Part shown: piece by piece, positions 12,301-23,700 of the stretch | How positions within the stretch are numbered: position 1 is the stretch's first letter | Layout: every line of letters starts with the position of its first letter | Origin: Calliopsis andreniformis | Taxonomy: Eukaryota; Arthropoda; Insecta; Hymenoptera; Andrenidae | NCBI RefSeq assembly: GCF_051401765.1 | Contig: NW_027480449.1 | Location: 1,054,001-1,118,000, forward strand | DNA length: 64,000 nt | Reading direction: 5' to 3' | The notes under the pieces: model-generated | Database searches by the model: none | What the model saw: only the letters and a program-made list of their open reading frames with translations | Told to the model about the DNA's origin: nothing | Made by a program: the position numbers and the translations under genes

Positions 12301-14143
12301 CTCTGGATCAGCAGTAGTGTCAGAGTCTGGACCAGTGTCAGGAGCAGTGTCAGTGTCAGGAGCAGTGTCAGGAGCAGTGCCAGTGTCAGGAGCAGTCTCA
12401 GGAGCAGTGTCAGTGTCAGAACCAGTGTGAGGAGCAGCGCAGAGCCAGGAGCAGTGTCAGGACAAGTGTGAGTTTCAGGAGCAGTGTCAGGACCAGTGTC
12501 TTTGCCAGGAGCTGTGTCAGGAGCTGTGGCAGTGCCAGCAGCAGTGTCAGTGTCATTGTCAGAGTCAGGAGCAGTGTCAGGAGCAGTATCAGCAGCAGTG
12601 TCAGAGTCAGGAGCTGTGTCAGGAGCAGTGTCAGTGTCTGGAGCAGTGTCACGGGCAGTGTCAGGAGCAGTGTCTGTCTCAGTAGCAGTGTCAGTAGCAG
12701 TAACAGTGTCAGGAGCAGTGGCAGTGTCAGGAGAAGTGTCAGTAGCAGTGGGAGTGTCAGTGTCAGGAGCAGTGTCAGTTTCAGCACCAGTTTCAATAGC
12801 AGTGTCAGGAGTTTTGTCAGTGTCAGCAGAAGTGTCTGTGTCAGGAGCAGTGTCAGGAGCAGTGTCAGTGTCAGGAGCTGTGTCAGGAGCAGTGTCAGTG
12901 TCAGGAGCAGTGTCAGTGTCAGAAGCAGTGCCAGTGTCAGTATCAGGAGCAGTGTCAGTGTCAGGAGCAGTGTCAGGAGCATTGTCAGTATCAGCAGCAG
13001 TGCCTGTGTCAGAAGCAGTGCCAGGAGCAGTGTCAGTGACAGTCGCACTGTCAGGAGCAGTGTCAGGGGCAGTGTCAGTGTCAGGAGCAGTGTCAGGATC
13101 ATTGCCAGGATCAGCAGCAGTGTGTGTGTCAGGAACAGTGTCAGAAGCAGTGTCAGTGACAGGTGCAGTGTCAGTAGCAGTGAGAGTGTCAGTATCAGGA
13201 GCAGTGTCAGTTTCAGGAGCAGTTTCAGAAGCAGTGTCAGGAGCATTGTCAGTATCAGCAGAAGTGTCTGTGACAGGAGCAGTGTTAGGAGCATGGTCAG
13301 TGTCAGGAGCAGCGTCAGGAGCAGTGTCAGGGGCAGTGGCAGTGTCTGGAGCAGTGTCAGGAGCAGTGTCAGGAGCAGTGTCTGTAGCAGTGCCAGTAGC
13401 AGTGTCAGGAGCAGTGTCAGTGTCAGGAGCTGTGTCTGGAGCATTCTCTGGATCAGCAGTAGTGTCAGAGTCTGGACCAGTGTCAGGAGCAGTGTCAGTG
13501 TCAGGAGCAGTGTCAGGAGCAGTGTCAGTGTCAGCAGCAGTGTCAGCAGCAGTACCAGGAGCAGTTCCAGTGTCAGGAGCTGTGTCAGGAGCAGTGTCAG
13601 TGTCAGGAGCAGTCTCTGGAACAGTGTCAGGAGCAGTGTCAGGAGCATTCTCAAGGTCAGCAGCAGTGTCAGTGTCAGCAGCAGTGTCAGGAGCATTGTC
13701 AGCGTCAGGAGCAACGTCAGGAGCAGTGTCAGGAGCAGTGTCAGTGTCAGGAGCAGTGTCAGGAGCGGTGTCAGTGTGAGGAGCTGTGTGAGAAGCAGTG
13801 TCTGTGTCAGAAGCAGTGTCAGGAGCAGTGTCAGTGTCAGCAGCAGTGTCAGCAGCAGTATCAGGAGCAGTTTCAGTGTCAGGAGCTGTGTCAGGAGCAG
13901 TGTCAGTGTCAGGAGCAATCTCTGGAACAGTGTCAGGAGCAGTGTCAGGAGCATTCTCAGGGTCAGCAGCAGTGTCAGTGTCAGCAGCAGTGTCAGGAGC
14001 AGTGTCAGCGTCAGGAGCATCGTCAGGAGCAGTGTCAGGAGCAGTGTCAGTGTCAGGAGCAGTGTGAGGGACATTGTCAGGATCAGCAGCAGTGTCTGTG
14101 TCAGGAGCAGCGCCAGGAGCAGTGTCAGTGTCAGGAGCAGTGT
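9399..14143 (+). repeat. Higher-order block A, copy 2
   Basis: Near-identical direct copy of 1-4745 at offset 9,398 with no length change along the 4.7 kb. All family-specific indels are shared: GTACA at 10,800 and GCGCAGAGCC at 12,437. I noticed only about three substitutions by eye, so identity is very high, but I did not count exhaustively. The offset is not a multiple of 6 because the block B between the copies contains out-of-register indels. Confidence 0.93.
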
Positions 14144-15470
14144 CAGGAGCAGCGTCAGGAGCAGTGTCAGGACCAGTACCAGTGTCAGGATCAGCGTCAG
14201 TGTGAGCAGCAGTGTCAGGAACACTGGCAGGAGCAGTGTCTATGTCAGGAGCTGTGTCAGGAACAGTGTTAGTGTCTGCAGCAATGTCACGAGCAGTGTC
14301 AGTAGCAGTCTCAGTGTCAGTAGCAGTGTCAGGAGCAGTGTCAGTGTCAGGAGCAGTGCCAGTATCAGTATCAGGAGCATTGTCAGTGTCAGGAGCAGTG
14401 TCAGGAGCAGTGTCAGGAGCATTGTCTGTATCAGCAGCAGTGCCTGTGTCTGGAGCAGTGCCAGGAGCAGTGTCAGGAGGAGTGTCAGTGTCAGGAGCAG
14501 TGTCGGGAGCAGTGTCAGGAGCAGTGGCAGTGTCAGGAGAAGTGTCAGTGGCTGTGAGAGTGTCAGTATCAGGATCAGTGTCAGTTTCAGCAGCAGTTTC
14601 AGAAGCAGTGTCAGGAGCATTGTCAGTGTCAGCAGAAGTGTCTGTGTCAGGAGCAGTGTCAGGAGCAGTGTCAGTGTCAGTAGCTGTGTGAGGAGCAGTG
14701 TCAGTGTCAGTAGCAGTGTCAGGAGCAGTGTCAGTGTCAGGCGCAGTGCCAGTGTCAGTATCAGGAGCAGTGTCAGTGTCAGGAGCAGTGTCAGGAGCAG
14801 TGTTAGGAGCATTGTCAGTATCAGCAGCAGTGACTGTGTCAGGAGCAGTGCCAGTGTCAGGATCAGTGTCCGCGTCACGAGTAGTGTGAGGAGCAGTGTC
14901 AGTGACAGGAGCAGTGTCAGGAGCAGTGTCAGGGGCAGTGTCAGTGTCAGGAGCAGTGTCAGGAGCAGCGTCAGGAGCAGTGTCAGGACCAGTGCCAGTG
15001 TCAGGATCAGTGTCAGTGTGAGCAGCAGTGCCAGGAACACTGGCAGGAGCAGTGTCTATGTCAGGAGCTGTGTCAGGAGCAGTGTCAGTGTCTGCAGCAA
15101 TGTCACGAGCAGTGTCAGGAGCAGTGTCAGTGTCAGTAGCAGTGTCAGGAGCAGTATCAGTGTCAGGAGCGGTGCCAGTGTCAGTATCAGGAGCAGTGTC
15201 AGTGTCAGGAGCAGTGTAAGGAGCAGTGTCAGTGTCAGTGTCAGGAGCAGTGTCTATGTCAGGAGCTGTGTCAGGAGCAGTGTCAGTGTCTGCAGCAATG
15301 TCACGAGCAGTGTCAGGAGCAGTGTCAGTGTCAGTAGCAGTGTCAGGAGCAGTGTCAGTGTCCGGAGCGGTGCCAGTGTCAGTATCAGGAGCAGTGTCAG
15401 TGGCAGGAGTAGTGTCAGGAGCAGTGTCAGTGTCAGGAGCAGTGTCAGGAGCAGTGTCAGTGTAAGGAGC
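14144..15470 (+). repeat. Block A-like extension with relation to block C
   Basis: About 14,040-14,845 matches 20,637-21,442 at a constant offset of 6,597 and also corresponds to the block C copy near 37.6-38.2 kb. They share the variant GGAACAGTGTTAGTGTC after the CAGGAACACTGG element at 14,215. Beyond 14,845 it diverges into a shorter segment with GGATCAGTGTCCGCG near 14,860 and a variant CCAGGAACACTGG at 15,031. A 198-bp tandem duplication follows. Confidence 0.8.
15054..15449 (+). repeat. 198-bp local tandem duplication
   Basis: The variant GTCTATGTCAGGAGCTG occurs at 15,054 and again at 15,252. The order of units after each is the same: GTGTCTGCAGCAATGTC, CACGAGC, GTAGCA, GTGCCAGTGTCAGTATC. 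The spacing of 198 bases is 33 hexamers, so the duplication keeps the hexamer register. The second copy differs slightly, with GTGTCCGGAGCGG and GTGGCAGGAGTAG. Confidence 0.82.
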
Positions 15471-18400
15471 AGTGTCAGCGTCAGGTGCAGTGTCAGGGGA
15501 GCATTGTCATGATCAGCGCAGTGTCTGTATCAGGAGCAGTGTCAGGAGCTGTGTAAGTGTCTGGACCAGTGTCAGGAGTAGTGTCAGGAGCAGGGTCAGT
15601 GTCAGGAGCAGTGTCAGGAGCAGTGTGAGGAGCAGTGTCAGTGACAGGAGCAGTGCCAGGAGCTGTGTCAGTGTCTGGAACAGTGTCAGGAGTAGTGTCA
15701 GGAGCAGGGTCAGTGTCAGGAGCAGTGTCAGGAGCAGTGTCTGGAGCAGTGTCAGTGTCTGTAGCAGTGTGAGGAGCAGTGTCAGTGTCAGTATCAGGAG
15801 CAGTGTCAGTGTCAGGAGCAGTTTCAGGACCAGTGCCTGTGTCAGAAGCAGTGTCAGGACCAGTGTCAGTGACAGGAGCAGTGTCAGTGTCAGGAGCAGT
15901 GTCAGGAGCAGTGTCTGTATCAGGAGCAGTATCAGGAGCATTGTCAGTATCAGCAGCAGTGTCGGTGTCCGGAGCAGAGTCAGGAGCAGCGTCAGTTCCA
16001 GGAGCAGTTTGAGGAACAGTGTCAGTGTCAGAAGCAGTGTCTGTGCCAGGAGCAGTGTGAAGAGCAGTCTCAGTGTCAGGAGCAGTTTCAGGAGCACTGT
16101 CAGGATCTGCAGCAGTGTCTGTGTCAGGAGCTGAGTCAGGAGCAGTGTCAGGGATCGTGTCAGTGACAGTAGCTTAGTCAGGAGCAGTGTCAGTGTCAGC
16201 AGCAGTGTTAGGAGCAGTGTCAGGGGCAGTTTCAGTGTCAGGAGCAGTGCCAGGAGCAGTGTCAGTGTCAGGAGCAGTGTCAGTGTCAGTATCAGGAGCA
16301 GTGTCAGTGTCAGGAACAGTTTCAGGACCAGTGCCAGTGTCAGAAGCAGTGTCAGGAACAGTGTCAGTGACAGGAGCAGTGTCAGTGTCAGGAGCAGTGT
16401 CAGGAGCAGTGTCTGGAGCAGTGTCAGTGTCAGGAGCAGTATCAGGAGCATTGTCAGTATCAGCAGCAGTGTCGGTGTCAGGAGCAGAGTCAGGAGCAGC
16501 GTCAGTGTCAGGAGCAGTTTGAGGAACAGTGTCAGTGTCAGAAGCGGTGTCTGTGTCAGGAGCAGTGTGAAGAGCAGTGTCAGTGTCAGGAGCAGTTTCA
16601 GGACCAGTGCCAGTGTCAAAAGCAGTGTCAGGACCAGTGCCAGTGACAGGAGCAGTGTCAGTGTCAAGAGCAGTGTCAGGAGCAGTGTCTGTATCAGGAG
16701 CAGTATCAGGAGCATTGTCAGTATCAGCAGCAGTGTCGGTGTCAGGAGCAGAGTCAGGAGCAGCGTCAGTGTCAGGAGCAGTTTGAGGAACAGTGTCAGT
16801 GTCAGGAGCAGTGTCTGGAGCAGTGTCAGGAGCTGTGTCAGTGTCAGCGGCAGTGTTAGGAACAGTGTCAGGAGCAGTGTCAGTGTCAGGAGCAGTGCCA
16901 GTGTCGGTAGCAGTGTCAGGAGCTGTGTCAGTGTCTGTATCAGGAGCAGTGTCAGTGTCACGAGCAGGTTCAGGACCAGTGCCAGTGTCAGAAGCAGTGA
17001 CAGGAGCAGTGTCAGTGTCAGGAGCAGTGTCAGGAGCAGTGTCTGGAGCAGTGTCAGTGGTAGGAGCAGTGTCAGTGTCTGTAGCAGTGTGAGGAGCAGT
17101 GCCAGCGTCAGTATCAGGAGCAGTGTCAGTGACAGGAGCTGTTTCAGGACCAGTGCCAGTGTCAGAAGCAGTGTCATGACCAGTGTCAGTGTCAGGAGCA
17201 GTGTCAGTATCAGGAGCAGTGTCAGGAGCAGTGTCAGGAGCAGTGTCAGTGTCTGTAGCAGTGTGAGGAGCAGTGTCAGCGTCAGTATCAGGAGCAGTGT
17301 CAGTGACAGGAGCAGTTTCAGGACCAGTGCCAGTGTCAGAAGCAGTGACAGGAGCAGTGTCAGTGTCAGGAGCAGTGTCAGGAGAAGTGTCTGGAGCAGT
17401 GTCAGTGTCAGGAGCAGTGTCAGCGTCAGGTGCAGTGTCAGGGGAGCATTGTCATGGTCAGCGCAGTGTCTGTATCAGGAGCAGTGTCAGGAGCGGTGTC
17501 AGTGCCTGGACCAGTGTCAGGAATAGTGTCAGGAGCAGGGTCAGTGTCAGGAGCAGTGTGAGCAGCAGTGTCAGTGACAGGAGCAGTTTCAGGACCAGTG
17601 CCAGTGTCAGAAGCAGTGTCAGGACCAGTGTCAGTGTCAGGAGCAGTGTCAGTATCAGGAGCAGTGTCAGTGTCAGGAGCAGTTTCAGGACCAGTGCCTG
17701 TGTCAGGAGTAGTGTCAGGAGCAGTGTCAGTGCCAGCAGCAGTGTTAGGAGCAGCGTCAGGGGCATTGTCAGTGTCAGGAGCAGTTTCAGGAGCAGTGTC
17801 AGAGTCAGGAGCAGTGTCAGTGTCAGTATCAGGAGCAGTGTCAGTGTCAGGAGCAGTGTGAGGAGCAGTGTCAGTGACAGGAGCAGTGTCAGGAGCTGTG
17901 TCAGTGTCTGGACCAGTGTCAGGAGTAGTGTCAGGAGCAGGGTCAGTGTCAGGAGCAGTGTCAGGAGCAGTGTCAGGAGCAGTGTCAGTGTCTGTAGCAT
18001 TGTGAGGAGCAGTGTCAGCGCCAGTATCAGGAGCTGTGTCAGTGACAGGAGCAGTTTCAGGACCAGTGCCAGTGTCAGAAGCAGTGTCAGGACCAGTGTC
18101 AGTGTCAGGAGCAGTGTCAGTATCAGGAGCAGTGTCAGTGTCAGGAGCAGTTTCAGGACCAGTGCCTGTGTCAGAAGCAGTGACAGGAGCAGTGTCAGTG
18201 TCAGGAGCAGTGTCAGGAGAAGTGTCTGGAGCAGTGTCAGTGTCAGGAGCAGTGTCAGCGTCAGGTGCAGTGTCAGGGGAGCATTGTCATGGTCAGCGCA
18301 GTGTCTGTATCAGGAGCAGTGTCAGGAGCGGTGTCAGTGCCTGGACCAGTGTCAGGAATAGTGTCAGGAGCAGGGTCAGTGTCAGGAGCAGTGTCAGCAG

Positions 18401-18905
18401 CAGTGTGAGGAGCAGTGTCAGTGACAGGAGCAGTTTCAGGACCAGTGCCAGTGTCAGAAGCAGTGTCAGGACCAGTGTCAGTGTCAGGAGCAGTGTCAGT
18501 ATCAGGAGCAGTGTCAGTGTCAGGAGCAGTTTCAGGACCAGTGCCTGTGTCAGGAGTAGTGTCAGGAGCAGTGTCAGTGCCAGCAGCAGTGTTAGGAGCA
18601 GCGTCAGGGGCATTGTCAGTGTCAGGAGCAGTTTCAGGAGCAGTGTCAGAGTCAGGAGCAGTGTCAGTGTCAGTATCAGGAGCAGTGTCAGTGTCAGGAG
18701 CAGTGTGAGGAGCAGTGTCAGTGACAGGAGCAGTGTCAGGAGCTGTGTCAGTGTCTGGACCAGTGTCAGGAGTAGTGTCAGGAGCAGGGTCAGTGTCAGG
18801 AGCAGTGTCAGGAGCAGTGTCAGTGTCAGTATCAGGAGCAGTGTCAGTGTCAGGAGCAGTGTGAAGAGCAGTGTCAGTGTCAGGTGCAGTTTCAGGAGCA
18901 CTGTC
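15471..18905 (+). repeat. Higher-order block B, region 2
   Basis: Contains the block B marker GCATTGTCATGG at 17,446 and 18,281, with the variant CATGATCAGCG at 15,501. The part from about 16,840 to 18,892 copies 5,822-7,907. A 12-bp deletion near 17,550 relative to the first copy changes the offset from 11,018 to 11,006. Between 15.8 and 16.8 kb, three related sub-units carry CAGCAGTGTCGGTGTC at about 15,955, 16,465 and 16,729, spaced 510 and 264 bp. Confidence 0.85.
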
Positions 18906-19275
18906 AGGATCTGCAGCAGTGTCTGTGTCAGGAGCTGAGTCAGGAGCAGTGTCAGGGTTCGTGTCAGTGACAGTATCTTACTCAGGAGCCTTGTCAGTGA
19001 CAGCAGCAGTGTTAGGAGCTGTGTCAGTGTCAGCGGCAGCGTTAGGGACAGTGTCAGGAGCAGTGTCAGCGTCAGGAGCAGTGCCAGTGTCTGTAGCAGT
19101 GTCAGGAGCTGTGTCAGTGTCAGCGAGAGTGTTAGGAACAGTGTCAGGAGCAGTGTCAGTGTCAGGAGCAGTGCCAGTGTCTGTAGCAGTGTGAGGAGCA
19201 GTGTCAGTGTCAGTGTCAGGAGCAGCGTCAGTGTCAGGAGCAGATTCAGGACCAGTGCCAGTGTCAGAAGCAGTG
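18906..19275 (+). repeat. Diverged junction segment after block B
   Basis: Still hexameric but more degenerate than its surroundings. It contains GTTCGTGTCAGTGAC and GTATCTTACTCAGG near 18,958-18,985, then repeated GCGGCAGCGTTAGG and GCGAGAGTGTTAGG units. A related sequence with GTAGCTTAGTCAGG lies near 16,170, so this is a rare older subtype and not unique DNA. No gene signal is seen. Confidence 0.75.
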
Positions 19276-20570
19276 ACAGGAGCAGTGTCAGTGTCTGCAG
19301 CAGTGTCAGCAGCAGTATCAGGAGCAGTTTCAGTGTCAGTAACTGTGTCAGGAGCAGTGTCAGTGTCAGGAGCAGTCTCTGGAACAGTGTCAGGAGCAGT
19401 GTCAGGAGCATTCTCAAGGTCAGCAGCAGTGTCAGGAGCAGTGTCAGCGTCTGGAGCAACGTCAGGAGCAGTGTCAGGAGCAGTGTCAGTGTCAGGAGCA
19501 GTGTCAGGACCAGTGCCAGTGTCAGGATCAGCGTCAGCGTGATCAGCAGTGTCAGGAACACTGGCAGGAGCAGTGTCTATGTCAGGAGCTGTGTCAGGAG
19601 CAGTGTCAGTGTCTGCAGCAATGTCACGAGCAGTGTCAGTAGCAGTCTCAGTGTCAGTAGCAGTGTCAGGCGCAGTGTCAGTGTCAGGAGCAGTGCCAGT
19701 ATCAGTATCAGGAGCATTGTCAGTGTCAGGAGCAGTGTCAGGAGCAGTGTCAGGAGCATTGTCTGTATCAGCAGAAGTGCCTGTGTCTGGAGCAGTGCCA
19801 GGAGCTGTGTCAGGAGGATTGTCAGTGTCAGGAGCAGTGTCAGGAGCAGTGTCAGGAGCAGTGGCAGTGTCAGGAGAAGTGTCAGTATCTGTGAGAGTGT
19901 CAGTATCAGGATCAGTGTCAGCTTCAGCAGCAGTTTCAGAAGCAGTGTCAGGAGCATTGTCAGTGTCAGTAGAAGTGTCTGTGTCAGGAGCAGTGTCAGG
20001 AGCAGTGTCAGTGTCAGTAGCTGTGTGAGGAGCAGTGTCAGTGTCAGTAGCAGTGTCAGGAGCAGTGTCAGTGTCAGGCGCAGTGCCTGTGTCAGTATCA
20101 GGAGCAGTGTCAGTGTCAGGAGCAGTGTCAGGAGCAGTGTTAGGAGCATTGTCAGTATCAGCAGCAGTGACTGTGTCAGGAGTTGTGTCAGGAGCAGTGT
20201 CAGTGTCAGGAGCAGTGTCAGTAGCAGTGAGAGTGTCAGTATCAGGAGCAGTGTCAGTTTCAGGAGCAGTTTCAGAAGCAGTGTCAGGAGCATTGTCAGT
20301 ATCAGCAGAAGTGTCTGTGACAGGAGCAGTGTTAGGAGCATGGTCAGTGTCAGGAGCAGCGTCAGGAGCAGTGTCAGGGGCAGTGGCAGTGTCTGGAGCA
20401 GTGTCAGGAGCAGTGTCAGGAGCAGTGTCTGTAGCAGTGCCAGGAGCAGTGTCAGGAGCAGTGTCAGTGTCAGGAGCTGTGTCTGGAGCATTCTCTGGAT
20501 CAGCAGTAGTGTCAGAGTCTGGACCAGTGTCAGGAGCAGTGTCAGTGTCAGGAGCAGTGTCAGGAGCAGT
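19276..20570 (+). repeat. Partial third copy of block A core
   Basis: Matches 1,686-2,980 at offset 17,590 (and therefore 11,084-12,378). It includes CAGGAACACTGG at 19,552 and the run GCATGGTCAGTGTC near 20,338. It lacks the left 1.7 kb and right 1.8 kb of block A. It is joined on the left to diverged block B material and on the right, at about 20,570, to a segment like 4,110-4,200. It also has a few private substitutions, such as GTAACTGTG near 19,340. Confidence 0.85.
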
Positions 20571-20751
20571 GTCAGTGTCAGCAGCAGTGTCAGCAGCAGT
20601 ACCAGGACCAGTTCCAGTGTCAGGAGCTGTGTCAGGAGCAGTGTCAGTGTCAGGAGCAGTGTGAGGGACATTGTCAGGATCAGCAGCAGTGTCTGTGTCA
20701 GGAGCAGCGCCAGGAGCAGTGTCAGTGTCAGGAGCAGTGTCAGGAGCAGCG

Positions 20752-23700
20752 TCAGGAGCAGTGTCAGGACCAGTACCAGTGTCAGGATCAGCGTCGGTGT
20801 GAGCAGCAGTGTCAGGAACACTGGCAGGAGCAGTGTCTATGTCAGGAGCTGTGTCAGGAACAGTGTTAGTGTCTGCAGCAATGTCACGAGCAGTGACAGT
20901 AGCAGTCTCAGTGTCAGTAGCAGTGTCAGGAGCAGTGTCAGTGTCAGGAGCAGTGCCAGTATCAGTATCAGGAGCATTGTCAGTGTCAGGAGCAGTGTCA
21001 GGAGCAGTGTCAGGAGCATTGTCTGTATCAGCAGCAGTGCCTGTGTCTGGAGCAGTGCCAGGAGCAGTGTCAGGAGGAGTGTCAGTGTCAGGAGCAGTGT
21101 CGGGAGCAGTGTCAGGAGCAGTGGCAGTGTCAGGAGAAGTGTCAGTGGCTGTGAGAGTGTCAGTATCAGGATCAGTGTCAGTTTCAGCAGCAGTTTCAGA
21201 AGCAGTGTCAGGAGCATTGTCAGTGTCAGCAGAAGTGTCTGTGTCAGGAGCAGTGTCAGGAGCAGTGTCAGTGTCAGTAGCTGTGTGAGGAGCAGTGTCA
21301 GTGTCAGTAGCAGTGTCAGGAGCAGTGTCAGTGTCAGGCGCAGTGCCAGTGTCAGTATCAGGAGCAGTGTCAGTGTCAGGAGCAGTGTCAGGAGCAGTGT
21401 TAGGAGCATTGTCAGTATCAGCAGCAGTGACTGTGTCAGGAGCAGTGCCAGGAGCAGTGTCAGTGTCAGTATCAGGAGCAGTGTCAGTGACAGGCGCAGT
21501 GTCAGGAGCAGTGTCAGGGGCAGTGTCAGTGTCAGGAGCACTGTCAGGATCATTGCCGGGATCAGCAGCAGTGTGTGTGTCAGGAACAGTGTCAGAAGCA
21601 GAGTCAGTGACAGGTGCAGTGTCAGGAGCAGTGTCAGGACCAGTGCCAGTGTCAGGATAAGTGTCAGTGTTAGCAGCAGTGTCAGGAACACTGGCAGGAG
21701 CAGTGTCTATGTCAGGAGCTGTGTCAGGAGCAGTGTCAGTGTCTGCAGCAATGTCACGAGCAGTGTCAGGAGCAGTGTCAGTGTCAGGAGCAGTCTCAGG
21801 AGCAGTGTCACTGTCAGATCCAGTGTGAGGAGCAGCGCCAGAGTCAGGAGCAGTGTCAGGACCAGTGTGAGTTTCAGGAGCAGTGTCAGGACCAGTGTCC
21901 GTGCCAGGAGCTGTGTCAGGAGCAGTGTCAGCGTTAGGAGGAGTGTCCGGAGCAATGTCAGGAGCTGTGTCAGTGTCAGGAGCTGTTTCCGGAGCATTGT
22001 CAGGATCTGCAGCAGTGTCTGTGTCAGGAGCCGTGTCAGGAACAGTGTCAGAGTCAGGAGCAGTGTCAGGAACAGCGTCAGGAGCAGTGGCAGTGTCAGG
22101 AGCAGTGTCAGGAGGAGTGTATGTGCCAGTGTCTGAAGCAGTGTCCGGAGCAGTGTAAGGAACAGTGACAGTGTCAGTGTCAGCAGCAATGTCAGTGTCA
22201 GGAGCTGTGTCAGGAGCAGTGTCAGTGTCAGGAGCAGTGTCTGGAACAGTGTCAGGAGCAGTGTCAGTATCAGGATCAGTGTAAGTGTCAGGAGCAGTGT
22301 CAGGAGCAGTGTCAGTGCCAGGAGCAGTGTCAGGATCAGTGTAAGTGTCAGGAGCATTGTCAGGAGCAGTGTCAGGAGCTGTGTCAGTGTCAGGAGCAGT
22401 GTCAGGGACATTGTCAGTATCAGCAACAGTGTCAGTGTCAGGAGCAGTGTCAGTGTCAGGAGCTGTGTCAGTATCAGGAGCAGTGTCAGGAGGAGTGTCT
22501 GGAGCAGTGTCAGGAGCAGTGACAGTATCAGGATCAGTGTAAGTGTCAGGAGCAGTGTCAGGAACAGTGTCAGTGCCAGGAGCAGTGTCAGTCCAGTGTA
22601 AGTGTCAGGAGCAGTGTCAGGAGCAGTGTCAGTGTCAGGAGCAGTGTCAGGAGCATTCTCAAGAACAGCAGCAGTGTCAGTGTCAGCAGCAGTGTCAGGA
22701 GCAGTGTCAGAGTCAGGAGCAATGTCAGGAGCAGTGTCAGGATCAGCAGCAGTGTCTGTGTCAGGAGCAGTGTCAGGAGCAGTGTCAGTGTCAGGAGCAG
22801 TGTCAGGAGCAGCGTCAGGAGCAGTGTCAGGACCAGTGCCAGTGTCAGGATCAGCGTCAGTGTGAGCAGCAGTGTCAGGAACACTGGCAGGAGCGGTGGC
22901 TATGTCAGGAGCATTGTCAGTATCAGCAGAAGTGTCTGTGACAGGAGCAGTGTCAGGAGCAGGGTCAGTGTCAGGAGCAGCGTCAGGAGCAGTGTCAGGG
23001 GCAGTGGCAGTGTCTGGAGCAGTGTCAGGAGCAGTGTCAGGGGCAGTGGCAGTGTATGGAGCAGTGTCAGGAGCAGTGTCAGGACCAGTGCCAGTGTCAG
23101 GATCAGCGTCAGAGTGAGCAGCAGTGTCAGGAACACTGGCAGGAGCAATGTCTATGTCAGGAGCTGTGTCAGGAGCAGTGTCAGTGTCAGGAGCTGTGTC
23201 AGGAGGAGTGTAAGGGCCAGTGTCTGAAGCAGTGTCCGGAGCAGTGTAAGGAACAGTGACAGTGTCAGTGTCAGGAGCAGTGTCAGTGTCAGGAGCAGTG
23301 TCAGTGTCAGGAGCTGTGTCAGGAGCAGTGTCAGTGTCAGGAGCAGTGTCTGGAGCAGTGTCAGGAGCAGTGTCAGTATTAGGATCAGTGTAAGTGTCAG
23401 GAGCAGTGTCAGTGTCAGGAGCAGTGTCAGGAGCATTCTCAAGGCCAGCAGCAGTGTCAGTGTTAGCAGCAGTGTCAGGAGCATTGTCAGCGTCAGGAGC
23501 AACGTGCAGGAGCAGTGTCAGGAGCAGTGTCAGTGTCAGGAGCAGTGTCAGGGTCATTGTCAGGATCAGCAGCAGTGTCTGTGTCATGAGCAGTGCCAGT
23601 GTCAGTATCAGGAGCAGTGTCAGTACAGTGTCAGTAGCAGTGTCTGGAGCAGTGAAAGTGTCTGTAGCACGAGCAGTGTCAGTGTCAGGAGCAATGTCAG

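Noticed and set aside
12468..15512. Longest plus-strand open frame, 1,014 codons of Ser/Val/Arg-rich (VRSS)n sequence
   Set aside because: It is open because the frame GTC AGG AGC AGT tolerates substitutions without stops. In the near-identical copy at 3,070-5,100 the same frame ends at a different place, and the frames shift at family-specific 1-bp indels. No signal peptide, domain or start context was seen.
22543..22941. Cys/Gln-rich (CQEQ)n frame resembling a structural or cornified-envelope type protein
   Set aside because: CAG repeating every 6 bases forces Gln at alternate codons. The frame is stopped often by common hexamer variants (TAG from GTAGCA, TGA from GTGACA), so no long uninterrupted product exists.
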